Translations under genes and position numbers: made by a program
Notes under the pieces: model-generated
Databases searched by the model: none
What the model was told of the DNA's origin: nothing
The model's input: only the letters and a program-made list of their open reading frames with translations
Part shown: piece by piece, positions 50,152 to 60,166 of the stretch
Layout of the letters: each line of letters starts with the position of its first letter
How positions within the stretch are numbered: the stretch's first letter is position 1
Assembly (NCBI GenBank): GCA_945862145.1
Contig: CAMAXE010000027.1
Coordinates: forward strand, 1-64,000
DNA: 64,000 nt
Source of the DNA: Klebsiella pneumoniae
GTDB taxonomy: Bacteria > Pseudomonadota > Gammaproteobacteria > Pseudomonadales > UBA5518
Reading direction: 5' to 3'

Positions 50152-51283
50152 GAATCCTGCTCTCCTTGGGGGATGGCGCAGGTGGCGGGGACGAGGTAAT
50201 TCGCCGCCCCCACTCGCGCATGGGCACTTCCACAGCACGCCACGTTAACGAGGCCGCGCACAGGAGTAGCACGGCAAAGACAATTAGGGTGACGATCGGA
50301 TGCTCGCCCGTACCGATTCCTCTTCGCGCCGCGGCCTCTCGCAACACGAACATCAGAGGTATGTGGCAAAGATAGACAGCATAGGAATGCGCGCCCAGCC
50401 AACGCCCCGCATCACGGGCCGTGCCGGGGAGTCGGTTGCCAAACGCGGCCGTGCCTGTCGCCGCCACGGCAACCACCACGGCCACGAGCAGGGCGATGAG
50501 ATTGGTGCGCAACGCCAGACCTGCAGCCTGCGGCCCACCGAGAACCACGCTAGCGCCTATCGCCGCCAGCGCCAGCAGGGCCGCGCAGCGCCCATACCGG
50601 CCAACTAGCCACACCCACTTCGCCCAGCTACCGCGCTCCGCGGCGAGCGCGAGCAGCACGCCCCAGGCGAGGGCATCGGTGCGGAAGGACATGCCGTAGA
50701 TGTCACGCTCAGCCACGCAGAGGAACGCGATCCACGTCAGCAGGAAAACCGCCAGCCATCCTCGCATCAACCATGCGAGCGGTGGCAGCACCAGATAGAA
50801 CTGCCACTCGAGCGCGAGACTCCAGTACACGAAGCTCGCGCCGTAGAACTCGACACCGAAAACACGGGCGAAACGCAGATTGGCGTACTGCAGCGCACCG
50901 GCAAGGCCCGCGTCGACATTGGCCTCAACGGTGCCGAACACGCCGCTGCTGTTCCAGCGCCACGCGAGGAGAAGCACCAGCACCAGCCAGAGCCATGCCG
51001 CAGGCAACAGGCGGAAGGCCCGCCGCAACCAGAAGACCGCCGTGACAGACAGAAACCCCGCAACACTGCGCGTACGCCGAAGTCCAGGCAACAGGCTGCG
51101 TGCGATGACAAAGCCCGAGATGCAGAAGAACAGGTCCACGCCGATCCAGCCGCCGACGTGAGCAAACAATCCGGGCAGGAACATGCCCGCCGGAAAGAGA
51201 TTACCGTTGATGTGATGCACCACCACGGCGAGCACGGCGGCGGCGCGCAGGATCTCGATGTCCTCGATACGGGCTGCGTCCAT
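50144..51283 (-). CDS. Membrane acyltransferase (OafA/YrhL, acyltransferase 3 family)
   Basis: The 379-residue integral membrane protein has about ten hydrophobic helices and the family landmarks ILRAAAVLAVVVHHING, GVDLFFCISGFVIARSL, FWLRRAFRLLPA and YWSLALEWQFYLVLP. Members O-acetylate or otherwise acylate surface polysaccharides at the inner membrane. The start at 51283 removes a basic, non-homologous extension. It lies 13 bases after the upstream glycosyltransferase gene. Confidence 0.88.
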   Translation of the reverse strand: MDAARIEDIEILRAAAVLAVVVHHINGNLFPAGMFLPGLFAHVGGWIGVDLFFCISGFVIARSLLPGLRRTRSVAGFLSVTAVFWLRRAFRLLPAAWLWLVLVLLLAWRWNSSGVFGTVEANVDAGLAGALQYANLRFARVFGVEFYGASFVYWSLALEWQFYLVLPPLAWLMRGWLAVFLLTWIAFLCVAERDIYGMSFRTDALAWGVLLALAAERGSWAKWVWLVGRYGRCAALLALAAIGASVVLGGPQAAGLALRTNLIALLVAVVVAVAATGTAAFGNRLPGTARDAGRWLGAHSYAVYLCHIPLMFVLREAAARRGIGTGEHPIVTLIVFAVLLLCAASLTWRAVEVPMREWGRRITSSPPPAPSPKESRIHV

Positions 51284-51296
51284 GGGGTGCACGGAA

Positions 51297-52991
51297 TCAG
51301 TCCCCGTCCAGCGCGCGCCGCAGCGCTTCGACGGTGGGCTCCACGCTGAAATCCCGTGCGATGTCCTCTGCTGCCGAGCGCGACAGGAGACGATATTGCG
51401 CCGGACGCTCGCGCGCGCAGGCATCCGCATCGAGAAAGGCCTGCCGCAGGGCATCCCAGTCGATGCGCCAGCGGAATGTCCTGAGCACGTGGCTCGCATC
51501 CTCCGGCCAGCTCGCAGGCTCGCGAGAGGAACGCACCACGAAGGTGTTGCCGGGGTTCACGTAATCGCGCATCGCCGAGTGGTCGGGTGCCACTGCCGGC
51601 ACGCCGGCCCGCATGAACTCCATCAGCGGCAGGCACTGTCCTTCGCAAAACGCGCTGTTCACGACATAGCTGCTGGCATCGACCAGCGCCGCGTACTCGG
51701 CCTCATCAAGAAATCCGTGCAGAGCCACCACCCGGCATCTGAAAGGGTGCAACCGCGACCACAGCACCATCAATCTCCCGTAAAAGGTGGCGGGGTTGCG
51801 GTGACTCATCTTCAGGAGGAGCGTGACATCCTCACGATCACGGAAAGCCCAGCAGAAGGCCGTAACCATGTCCTCCCAGTTCTTGCGCCCGTCCTCGGGG
51901 TTGAAGACCGAGGTGAACACCACGCCGTCTAGGCGGAGTTCACGTTGCGCCACCTGCGTGGCAGAGGGCGTGGATTCACGCGCCGCAACGGAGCCGACGG
52001 ATTCGATCCGAATAGATGCAAGACCCAACCCGAGCGTGCGCGGATCACTCGCGCTCGCGACATGCGTGGCATCGATGCCGGAGAAACGCAGACAGAAAGC
52101 ATCTTCGACGGGGTTGAAGTCGAACCACACGGTGTCGAACCCCTCGCCCAGGCGGATCCGGTGGCTGTGCCCTCCGAGTTCAACGCCGATCTCCCGGCCA
52201 ACGTTGGCACCGATGCCGCGCAGCGTGAGCCGCACGCGGCAGGGACGGTCCACGCGCCAAGGCAACTCCAACCAAGGCGCTGTGATACGTGACCACGCGC
52301 CCCATACATCCGCGTCATAGAAGCCGATGAGCGCAGGCACCACACGAGGGTTCTCGCGGCGGAAGCTCCACTCGCAGGGTGCGCCGTCCCATGCCGGCGT
52401 GCCCGACATCTCGCGACGATCGAAGCGCTCCACCACCTCGTGCGTGATGCGGCACGCGCGGCTGTCATGGATCTCGCCGCGGATGCGGATCGTTTTCCTA
52501 TGGCGCACGCCCGTCCATCGACCGAACCGGCCGGCGAGACTCGCTCGCCATCCGTTCACCAGCGCGATGGGCGAAGCGATGGTGTGCACTGGCAGTCCGG
52601 GCAGCGCTTCGCGCACGGCATCGGCCGCCAGCGTGGAAAGCGTGATCACTCGCCACGCGCGCGCGAGCGGTGGGCGCCAATCCTCCACGCTGTGGTCCTG
52701 CGGGCCACGCACGGTGGGAATACTCGAGAACTCCCACGCCACCACGATCACCAGCGGCACCGAAGACGACGCGGGCGCACGTTGCGGCGGCCCGAAGAAG
52801 AACAGCACTGCGCGCCCGTCCGCCACCGGCCGCGCGTGCGCGGGATCGTCGACCTCCACCACACGGGCGATACGCGCCAGCGCCGGCAGGAACTTCGCCC
52901 GCACGAAGTAATAGCTGTACTCGGCTTTACCCAGCTGGTTACGCACATTCTCCGCGTTGGTCTCGGAGTAGACGTAGGCCGTCAGACTCAT
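51297..52991 (-). CDS. GT-B glycosyltransferase with one embedded beta-rich module
   Basis: The 564-residue protein has an N-terminal GT-B half with LVIVVAWEFSSIP, an inserted module (about 220-335, beginning near DADVWGAWSRITAPWLELP), and a C-terminal half with FTSVFNPEDGRKNWEDM and EGQCLPLMEFMRAGVPAVAP, the nucleotide-sugar loop. The module resembles beta-sandwich inserts found in some surface-glycan enzymes. It is a paralogue of the next upstream gene, with a four-base overlap. The sugar donor is unknown. Confidence 0.8.
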   Translation of the reverse strand: MSLTAYVYSETNAENVRNQLGKAEYSYYFVRAKFLPALARIARVVEVDDPAHARPVADGRAVLFFFGPPQRAPASSSVPLVIVVAWEFSSIPTVRGPQDHSVEDWRPPLARAWRVITLSTLAADAVREALPGLPVHTIASPIALVNGWRASLAGRFGRWTGVRHRKTIRIRGEIHDSRACRITHEVVERFDRREMSGTPAWDGAPCEWSFRRENPRVVPALIGFYDADVWGAWSRITAPWLELPWRVDRPCRVRLTLRGIGANVGREIGVELGGHSHRIRLGEGFDTVWFDFNPVEDAFCLRFSGIDATHVASASDPRTLGLGLASIRIESVGSVAARESTPSATQVAQRELRLDGVVFTSVFNPEDGRKNWEDMVTAFCWAFRDREDVTLLLKMSHRNPATFYGRLMVLWSRLHPFRCRVVALHGFLDEAEYAALVDASSYVVNSAFCEGQCLPLMEFMRAGVPAVAPDHSAMRDYVNPGNTFVVRSSREPASWPEDASHVLRTFRWRIDWDALRQAFLDADACARERPAQYRLLSRSAAEDIARDFSVEPTVEALRRALDGD

Positions 52992-55129
52992 GTCAGAAGC
53001 TCCTGACGGGACACACGCTCCAGCAACTCCGCGAGGGGACCGGTCAGGCTGTCGGCGGAGCAATAACGGCGCTGCGCCTCGACGGCTCCAGTGGCGAGCG
53101 CCGCGTAAAGGGCCGGCTCGTCACGGTAGACACGGAAACTCTCGCTGAACGCGGATGACAAGGACTCCCAGTCCAGCCGCTCGCGCAAGGTGGTGAAGCA
53201 CTGGCGGGCATCGTGCGGCCAGAAGGTGGGCTCCGGGCTCGAACGCACGACGAACCCCGACCGCGCATCGTGGTAATCACGCATCGCGGTGTTGCGGGGC
53301 GCGATCGCGGGGACACCCGCGGACATGTACTCCATCAGAGGCAGGCACTGGCCCTCTCCGCGCGAGGCGCTGACGACATAATCCGCAACGTCAATCAGCC
53401 GCGCATAGTCCGCGTGATCCAGATACCCGTGCACCACGATCACGCGGCAACGGAAGGGCGCCAGCTGCAAGAGCAGGCTGTGGAGCTGCTTGACGTAAGT
53501 CTGGACCTGCGTGTGAACCGCCTTCACCACAAGGGTTGCGTCGGGTTCATCGGCGAAGGTGATGCAGAAGGCAGAGAGGATGTCTTTCCAGTTCTTGCGG
53601 CCATCGCCGGGGTTCAGCACCGCGACGTAAACGCAGCCTTCGAGCAGCGGCGCCTGCAATTGCCGCACGACCGGGACATCAGGGTCAGCCCGTTCAGCGA
53701 GGAGTTCCAGTCGCAGCGATTCCAGCCCGATGCCGAGCACGCGCGGGTCAAGCCCGCCCTCCGGTTGCTCCGGAACCATGCCCTCGATCCGAAGCGTGTC
53801 CGTCGCATCCTCCAGCACCCCCTCGAGAACGTGGAGCGAGAAGCTCTCTCCCGGCGTCCACTCAGTGCTCGCGGCACCCACGCTGCCACGGAGGACACGC
53901 CCTGCATTGCCGCCGAAACCCCTCAGGCTTGCCTGCAGCCTGAAGCCGCGCCCTATCTCCACCGGAAAGCGCATGTTGACGGCAGTGTCCCTCGACCATA
54001 CGCCCCAGTCTTCCGGCAGTTGGAACCCCTCGACATTGGGAGATCCTGCATCCGCGCTGAACCTGAAATCGAAGGCGAGCGCAGGTACCTCGGGAAGGTC
54101 GACATCAGGCAGACGCTCGACGCGCATTTCCCAGAGCGCAATGCCCAGGGTTCGCGCGGTGTCCATGCCGTCCGGGCGCTCGGGAATCACGCCCGAAAAT
54201 GCCAGTACCGAGGCTGGCTCGGGGAGCCACGCCTCGAAGACGTGTTCGACAGGTGCCGAACACAGCCGCAGCGCAAGATCGGCATCACCCAGCGAGAGCC
54301 TTACGAAGCGACCATCGTTGCGGCCGAAAGCGCTGATGCGCAGCGACACGCGCAGCCGACCCTGCACCGCACGCGGCAGCACCACCCAGGGCCGCGTGTT
54401 GGCGGACCAGACACCCCAGGATTCGCATTCGTGGAATCCAACGAGGAGGGCCTCGCAAATGCCGGCGGTGAAGGCGACATGCAGCGGTTCTCCATTCCAG
54501 CGGGGAGCAACGGCTGCAGACACACTCCCGGGCGGCGGATCGGCGCACGGAGCGAGACCGTCCGACAGGAACTCGTGAGCGCGACTGTCGAGGACCAGCG
54601 CGTCCATGACGAGCGCACGGGATGTGCGGGCATCTGCGTGCGGTTCTTGCGACAGTGCGTTGAATACATCGAACACCGGCGCAGGCAGCACCATCACCGG
54701 AAACGCCTCGCCAAGCGCGGCGCGCACGACATCGGCCGCAAAACTGGAGTGCGTGATGGCAGCGCCACAGCGGCGCAGCACGTCGGCCCAGTCGGCGCCC
54801 ACGCCCGAGCCGTCGCCCAACTCGGGCAACGTAGAGAATTCCCACGCAAACACCGGCACCACCGGGCAGGGCAAGTCCACGCAGGTCGCATGAGGGGGCG
54901 TAAAAGAGAGGAATACTGGCCAGACACCGGTGGCGAGCAGCGCCTCGATACGTGCGGGCACTTCCCGCCCGGGATCGCGGATGCGCTCGACCTGCCCGAA
55001 ACGCTCGAGCAACGGGACGAAGGACTCGAGCACGAAGTGGTAACTGTAATCAGGCGTGCCCAGACCGGTGCGGACACTGCCCGCATCGTGCAGCGCATGG
55101 ACCAGAAAGTGCGGCCTTTCGATGCTCAT
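52988..55129 (-). CDS. GT-B glycosyltransferase with two tandem embedded modules
   Basis: The 713-residue protein has the same plan as its 564-residue neighbour but carries two copies of the inserted module (about 228-340, near CESWGVWSANTRPWVVLP, and about 362-475, near PEDWGVWSRDTAVNMRFP). The GT halves show PVVPVFAWEFSTLP, VYVAVLNPGDGRKNW and EGQCLPLMEYMSAGVPAIAP. The paired genes look like a duplication in which module number changed. It lies 28 bp after wzt, suggesting a role in the exported glycan. Confidence 0.8.
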   Translation of the reverse strand: MSIERPHFLVHALHDAGSVRTGLGTPDYSYHFVLESFVPLLERFGQVERIRDPGREVPARIEALLATGVWPVFLSFTPPHATCVDLPCPVVPVFAWEFSTLPELGDGSGVGADWADVLRRCGAAITHSSFAADVVRAALGEAFPVMVLPAPVFDVFNALSQEPHADARTSRALVMDALVLDSRAHEFLSDGLAPCADPPPGSVSAAVAPRWNGEPLHVAFTAGICEALLVGFHECESWGVWSANTRPWVVLPRAVQGRLRVSLRISAFGRNDGRFVRLSLGDADLALRLCSAPVEHVFEAWLPEPASVLAFSGVIPERPDGMDTARTLGIALWEMRVERLPDVDLPEVPALAFDFRFSADAGSPNVEGFQLPEDWGVWSRDTAVNMRFPVEIGRGFRLQASLRGFGGNAGRVLRGSVGAASTEWTPGESFSLHVLEGVLEDATDTLRIEGMVPEQPEGGLDPRVLGIGLESLRLELLAERADPDVPVVRQLQAPLLEGCVYVAVLNPGDGRKNWKDILSAFCITFADEPDATLVVKAVHTQVQTYVKQLHSLLLQLAPFRCRVIVVHGYLDHADYARLIDVADYVVSASRGEGQCLPLMEYMSAGVPAIAPRNTAMRDYHDARSGFVVRSSPEPTFWPHDARQCFTTLRERLDWESLSSAFSESFRVYRDEPALYAALATGAVEAQRRYCSADSLTGPLAELLERVSRQELLT

Positions 55130-55157
55130 GCGGCGGGAGCCTGGAGGGCCGGCAGGC

Positions 55158-56402
55158 TCACGTGCCGCTTCCCGTGCCCACCAGTTCGATGCTCGCCTCG
55201 GGACGCAACCATGCGCGGCCCACGAACTTGGGGTGTGCCGTGTTGAGAACATGGAAGATCAGTGCGCGGTCACGCCATTCGTAGGTGCGATCGAGATGAG
55301 AATCGGAGCGCGTAAGGGCAACCGTGACCGCGTAATGAGCCTCTCCGAGGCGGATCTCGAAGGCGAGACGAAAGACACCCTCCTCGCCCGCCGCCAACGG
55401 CCCTATGGGCATGCCGAGCCGATGGCTGTTGATACCGTAGATTTCATGCCCGAAGCGGTCACGCAACAGCACGCCCACGACCAGTGAAGGCAACGGCTCG
55501 TGCACGCGGAAACGCACACAGAGACAAACCTGCTCACCTACACGCACCGCGTCCACGGCCTGCCCCGCGGGGTTCTCGATCCACACTTCGGACAAGGTGG
55601 CTTCGCCGGTGCCGGAACTGGTCTGCGTGACGCCCTGAGCGCCCAATTGCTGGCGTATGAGTGCAGCGGTGCGATCCGCCATGAGAGCGTGGTAGTAATC
55701 GAGCACGTCCTCGGTGCTACCCCTGCGCAGGAGTCGACCCTCATGGAGAAGGATCGCGTAGTCGCAGAGCGTCTGCACTGCCAGCCTGTCGTGGGAGACG
55801 ATCAGCAGGGTGGTCCCCTGCTCGCGGAACTCGCGGATACGCCCGAAGCTCTTGTGCTGGAAATAAGCGTCTCCCACCGACAGCGCCTCATCGATGATCA
55901 GCACCTCCGGGCGTTGGGCGGTGGCCACGCTGAAGGCCAACCTCACAGCCATACCGCTCGAATAGGTGCGAAGGGGCTCGTCGAAGTAACTGCCTATCTC
56001 GGCAAAGGCCTCGATGGAGGGCATGAGTTCGTCTATCTCTTCGCGGCTCATGCCACGCAACTGTCCGACCACATAGACGTTCTGCCGGCCCGTGAATTCC
56101 GGGTGGAACCCCATGCCCAGTTCAAGGAGCGCCGATACGCGCCCCGCGACACGCACCTCCCCTTCGGTAGCGACGGTGGTACCGGTGATGATTTTAAGCA
56201 GCGTACTCTTGCCTGCACCGTTGAAGCCCACGATGCCGACGGCCTCGCCCGGCTCCACGGAGAAATCGATATCGCGCAGGGCCCAGCCTTGACGGTGACG
56301 GGGCTTCGCAAAGGGCATCAACCACTCGGCCAGCCGGCCCCAGCGGCTGGGGTAATGGCGGTACGCCTTGCCTACTCCCTTGACCTCGATCGAGGGGCTC
56401 AT
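55158..56402 (-). CDS. wzt: Polysaccharide ABC exporter ATPase with Wzt C-terminal domain
   Basis: The 414-residue protein has an ABC domain (about 1-250) with Walker A GFNGAGKSTLLKII, signature YSSGMAVRLAF and Walker B VLIIDEALSVGD, followed by a roughly 160-residue Wzt-C beta-sandwich. In O-antigen systems this C-terminal domain recognises the modified end of the finished glycan before export. It pairs with the permease gene through a four-base overlap. Confidence 0.9.
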   Translation of the reverse strand: MSPSIEVKGVGKAYRHYPSRWGRLAEWLMPFAKPRHRQGWALRDIDFSVEPGEAVGIVGFNGAGKSTLLKIITGTTVATEGEVRVAGRVSALLELGMGFHPEFTGRQNVYVVGQLRGMSREEIDELMPSIEAFAEIGSYFDEPLRTYSSGMAVRLAFSVATAQRPEVLIIDEALSVGDAYFQHKSFGRIREFREQGTTLLIVSHDRLAVQTLCDYAILLHEGRLLRRGSTEDVLDYYHALMADRTAALIRQQLGAQGVTQTSSGTGEATLSEVWIENPAGQAVDAVRVGEQVCLCVRFRVHEPLPSLVVGVLLRDRFGHEIYGINSHRLGMPIGPLAAGEEGVFRLAFEIRLGEAHYAVTVALTRSDSHLDRTYEWRDRALIFHVLNTAHPKFVGRAWLRPEASIELVGTGSGT

Positions 56403-57190
56403 AGTTCGTCCACGATCTCGTGCGCATGGCGACGGAACAATGCAAAGGCCAATGCGCTCGCGAACAGGGCTACGACGGTGGGTGCGAGCAACTGATCCCA
56501 TTGCGGCCAGCCAGCGCCCAGTGCCAGACGCTGCATCGCAGAGACGACCGGTGTGACGGGATTGGCGAGCACAACGGGTTCAATGGCGCGTGGCAAAATC
56601 GACACCGGATACACCACTGGCGTCATCCAGAACCACACCTGCAGGATCACTCCGAGCGCCTGCCCGACGTCGCGGAAGAACACGTTCAGCATCCCCATCA
56701 CCGTGCCCAAACTGCAGGCAAATGCACCGAGGATCAGCATCAGTGCCGGCAGCGCCAGCACGTAGCGGCCCGGAAAATGTCCGGTGAGCAGGAGCAGGGC
56801 GAGAAACAGCAGGAACACGATCGTAAAGTTCATCGACGCGTTCACGACCACGATCACGGGAAGACAGACGCGCGGAAAATTCATTTTCTTCAGCAAACCG
56901 GCGTTGTCGAGGAACATCGTGGTGCTGCGGTTCAGTATCTCGGCAAAGAAGCCCCAGACGAGCACTCCCGCGCAAAGATAAATGCCGTAATCCATGGCAC
57001 CCGTGCGGCCTGGCAAGCGTGCCTGCATGACCTGCGAGAACACGAGCAGGTACACCAGCACCATCGCGAGCGGCGTGATGATCGCCCACCCGGCGCCGAG
57101 CAAAGAACTTTGGTACCGCCCCGAAAACTCGCGCTGCACGCTCCCCGCGATGAATCCGCGGGCTCGCCACAGGGCATGCAGGTGCTGCAT
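56399..57190 (-). CDS. wzm: Polysaccharide ABC exporter permease
   Basis: The 263-residue inner-membrane protein has six hydrophobic helices in the ABC-2/Wzm/TagG pattern, with the cytoplasmic N-terminal REFSGRYQSSLLGAGWAIITP, the WFWMTPVVYPVSILP loop and LANPVTPVVSAMQRL. With Wzt it exports undecaprenyl-linked polysaccharide. The start at 57190 matches family length; an upstream in-frame ATG adds a short non-homologous piece. Confidence 0.9.
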   Translation of the reverse strand: MQHLHALWRARGFIAGSVQREFSGRYQSSLLGAGWAIITPLAMVLVYLLVFSQVMQARLPGRTGAMDYGIYLCAGVLVWGFFAEILNRSTTMFLDNAGLLKKMNFPRVCLPVIVVVNASMNFTIVFLLFLALLLLTGHFPGRYVLALPALMLILGAFACSLGTVMGMLNVFFRDVGQALGVILQVWFWMTPVVYPVSILPRAIEPVVLANPVTPVVSAMQRLALGAGWPQWDQLLAPTVVALFASALAFALFRRHAHEIVDEL

Positions 57191-57268
57191 CAGGGGTCTA
57201 CCCGGGAAGAAATCGATGAGAAAACCAGTATAAGGCAATTCGTCGCATGCAAGCCCGGAGCGAGCATC

Positions 57269-58393
57269 TCAGTGCGGCACATCGAGGAGCTCCCGGTAGA
57301 GCTGCCGGTAGGCATCGACCATGGTGTCCGCCTGCAGATCCGACAACACGCGGCAGCGGGAGGCCTCGCCCAGCTGCGCGCGCAAGGGCGCGTCGGCATG
57401 GAGACGATCGAGCGCAACGCGCATCTCGCCATGATCTCCGGGTGCGACCTTCAGTCCGGTTTCACCCTCCCGGTTGACGAAGTCCACACCCGTTGCGATG
57501 CGCGACGTGACCAGCGGCAGACCGGAACACATTGCCTCAAGCAGGGATACGCCATACGCCTCGGCGGGCAGGGCGGAGGGCAGCACGAACGCCTGCGCCA
57601 ACGCCAGCAGAGCCCACTTGTCTGCATCCGGCACATAGCCCGTGAAATGCACGTTCGGCGCACCGAGTTCGCGTGCAAGCTGACGCAAGCGCTCCCCCTC
57701 CGGCCCCTCGCCCGCAATCACGGCCTGCCAGCGCGCTCCGACCGCCGCACGGATCAGAACATCCAGCGACTTGTAGTACCGGAGAACACCGACGAAAAGG
57801 AAGAAATCCCCCCCGAACCGCGCACGCCAGGACTGCACACGCCGCGGGTCGGCGAGCGGTATCCGCGCGGCGTCTATGCCGATCGGGATGACACGCACGC
57901 TGGCGGCATGACGGCGCAGTACTGCACTGCGCAAGGTGTACTCCGGCGATGTCGCGACCACAGCATCAGCCCGGCGGAGGAAACGGTGCATCAATGGCGC
58001 ATAGGGAACCGCGAGCAGGCGCTGGCGCACGATGTCGGAATGGTAGGTGACCACACGCGGCGCAGAGCCGGCGCCTGAAAACAGGTCTAACACGTCGCCC
58101 CAAGGCCAGGGAAAGTGGTAGTGGAGCACGTCGGCTGCGGCCGCCAACCGACGGAACGCCGGGATGCCGCGAAACGAGACATTGCAGGACGCAATCTCGA
58201 ATGACTGGGGCAGCCGGCAGACCCGTACACCCTGATCCATGTGTTCGCCGGCGACACGCACCTGCGCAGAAGGGAACACGACGGTGACGTCCTCTCCGCG
58301 CGCCACGAGGCCCCGCGCGAGCGTGCGTATGACCTCCTCCGAGCCGCCCTGGGAATCCGGGAAGCCCGTGCGGTAGACCTGAAGGATGTGCAC
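57269..58393 (-). CDS. Family 4 glycosyltransferase
   Basis: The 374-residue GT-B enzyme begins VHILQVYRTGFPDSQGGSEE, matching family members that start MKxLHVYxTYxPDxxGG, and has the donor-binding FFLFVGVLRYYKSLDVLIRA and the E-x7-E motif in EAYGVSLLEAM. It should transfer a nucleotide-activated sugar with retention. The start is a GTG at 58393; another GTG at 58441 is possible. It sits between wzm and the GT2 gene. Confidence 0.85.
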   Translation of the reverse strand: MHILQVYRTGFPDSQGGSEEVIRTLARGLVARGEDVTVVFPSAQVRVAGEHMDQGVRVCRLPQSFEIASCNVSFRGIPAFRRLAAAADVLHYHFPWPWGDVLDLFSGAGSAPRVVTYHSDIVRQRLLAVPYAPLMHRFLRRADAVVATSPEYTLRSAVLRRHAASVRVIPIGIDAARIPLADPRRVQSWRARFGGDFFLFVGVLRYYKSLDVLIRAAVGARWQAVIAGEGPEGERLRQLARELGAPNVHFTGYVPDADKWALLALAQAFVLPSALPAEAYGVSLLEAMCSGLPLVTSRIATGVDFVNREGETGLKVAPGDHGEMRVALDRLHADAPLRAQLGEASRCRVLSDLQADTMVDAYRQLYRELLDVPH

Positions 58394-58454
58394 CTTGATC
58401 AGCGCGAGCGGCAGTTCGCGCCGGGATGGCGCGGGGTGCACACACAGGCAAGGA

Positions 58455-59219
58455 TCACTGGCGATGCCATGCCGCACGCAAGGATTTGGCCCAGACAGCC
58501 CATGGCTGGTACAGCCACCATTTGGGAGGGACCGATCCGTTGTGCCTGCGCACCACCTCGATGGCCTCACGGTAATGCCGGGCACGGAAACGACGCGTCT
58601 TGGTGCCAGCGTGCTCGCGGTTCACCGCGACCTGCACGGGCACGTGAATCAGGGGCCCGCATTGCCGGTACATCCGCCACCAGAGGTCGTAGTCCATGGC
58701 CATCTGAAGGCTCTCGTCCAGACCGCCCACGGCCTCCCACGCGCTGCGCCGCATGAGAGTGGCGGGTTGTGAAACGATGCAACGCAGCGCGAGGCGCGCG
58801 GGATCGAAAGGCTCGACCCGGACGGGAGTGCGATTACCCGAGACGGACTGGTTCCATGCGAGCCCGTAGGCGGCCGGCGCCCGCGGCTCGGCATCGAGCG
58901 CCTCGCAAAGCACGCGCAGCGCTCCGGGTAAAAGCATGTCGTCACTGTTCAGCCAGCAGACATACGGTGCACCGCCATATCCGATGCACTCGTTGATGGC
59001 TGCGGCCTGACCGCCATCAGGATGACTGCGCCAGCCTGCGAGATACGGTTCGCGCGCGCGAATGATCTCGACCGACCCGTCGGTAGAGCCTCCGTCGGCC
59101 ACAAAAACCTCCAGCGGAACCTCTTGTGCGAGAACGGAATCCAGCGCTTCGCCGAGGAATGCCGCCTGCCCGAAGGACGGCACGGCAACCGTGACGCGTG
59201 GCCCCGGTGCATTCAGCAC
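58455..59219 (-). CDS. Family 2 glycosyltransferase
   Basis: The 254-residue GT-A enzyme has VTVAVPSFGQAAFLGEALDS, VADGGSTDGSVEII, the metal-binding CWLNSDDMLLPGAL and a C-terminal DYDLWWRMYR segment containing the likely catalytic acid region. It should transfer a sugar with inversion during glycan assembly. The GTG start at 59219 overlaps the fcl stop by seven bases; the frame is open further upstream but within fcl. Confidence 0.86.
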   Translation of the reverse strand: MLNAPGPRVTVAVPSFGQAAFLGEALDSVLAQEVPLEVFVADGGSTDGSVEIIRAREPYLAGWRSHPDGGQAAAINECIGYGGAPYVCWLNSDDMLLPGALRVLCEALDAEPRAPAAYGLAWNQSVSGNRTPVRVEPFDPARLALRCIVSQPATLMRRSAWEAVGGLDESLQMAMDYDLWWRMYRQCGPLIHVPVQVAVNREHAGTKTRRFRARHYREAIEVVRRHNGSVPPKWWLYQPWAVWAKSLRAAWHRQ

Positions 59220-60166
59220 GGATGGCGGCTCCGGAAATCGGCATAGGCGGTACCAATACCCGTCTCGAGCGGGGTACTGGCACGCCACCCTATGTCCGCA
59301 AGGCGACTGACGTCGAGAAGTTTGCGCGGCGTGCCGTCGGGCCGTGTCGCATCGAAAACGAGTTCGCCCTCGAAACCCACCACGCGCATCACGGTACGCG
59401 CGAGTTCTGCAATGCTGAGATCGTGCCCGCAACCGACGTTGAAGACGCCCTCCCCGATGCCGTTCTCCATCAGGAACACGCTGGCATCAGCGAGATCGTC
59501 CACGAAGAGGAACTCGCGCAAGGGGCGGCCACTGCCCCAGACGGAGAGCGTGCGCGCACCCGCCTGCTTTGCCTCATGGGCCTTGCGCAGCAGCGCCGGC
59601 AGCACGTGACTGGAGGCGAGGTCGTAGTTGTCGCCGGGGCCATAGAGGTTGGTCGGCATCACCGACAGGAAGTTGCTGCCGTACTGGCGGTTATAGCTTT
59701 CGCACATTTTGAGACCCGCGATCTTGGCGATCGCGTAGGGCTCATTGGTAGGCTCCAATGGCCCTGTCAGCAGGTATTCCTCGCGTATCGGCTGCGGGCA
59801 ATCGCGCGGATAGATGCAACTCGAACCAAGGAACAGCAGCCAGCGCACGCCACTGCGCCAAGCGGCATGGATCACGTTTACGGCTATCTGGAGATTCTCG
59901 TGTATGAACTCGGCACGACGCGTGTCGTTGGCAAGTATCCCGCCCACCCGCGCGGCGGCGAGATAAACAGCCTCCGGCCTGTGTTCATCGAAAAACCGCT
60001 GCACGGAACACTGGTCCAACAGGTCCAGTTCCTGATGCGTACGCAAGAGAAGGTTCCGGTATCCACCGCCCTGCAATCGTCTCACGATCGCGGAGCCCAC
60101 CATCCCCCGGTGGCCCACGACAAAGATCGGCGCATCCCGCGCCACCGGATCAGTCGTCTTCGCCAT
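59213..60166 (-). CDS. fcl: GDP-L-fucose synthase
   Basis: The 317-residue short-chain dehydrogenase has the NADP-binding [17 protein letters not shown], the [14 protein letters not shown] segment with catalytic Ser, and the Tyr-x3-Lys pair in [11 protein letters not shown]. It epimerises and reduces GDP-4-keto-6-deoxymannose to GDP-L-fucose. The start overlaps the gmd stop by 17 bases, consistent with a two-step pathway. Confidence 0.92.
   Translation of the reverse strand: MAKTTDPVARDAPIFVVGHRGMVGSAIVRRLQGGGYRNLLLRTHQELDLLDQCSVQRFFDEHRPEAVYLAAARVGGILANDTRRAEFIHENLQIAVNVIHAAWRSGVRWLLFLGSSCIYPRDCPQPIREEYLLTGPLEPTNEPYAIAKIAGLKMCESYNRQYGSNFLSVMPTNLYGPGDNYDLASSHVLPALLRKAHEAKQAGARTLSVWGSGRPLREFLFVDDLADASVFLMENGIGEGVFNVGCGHDLSIAELARTVMRVVGFEGELVFDATRPDGTPRKLLDVSRLADIGWRASTPLETGIGTAYADFRSRHPC

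Noticed and set aside
53213..55246. 677-codon plus-strand frame opposite the two-module glycosyltransferase
   Set aside because: It has no recognisable domain and is fully antisense to a gene with clear glycosyltransferase motifs.
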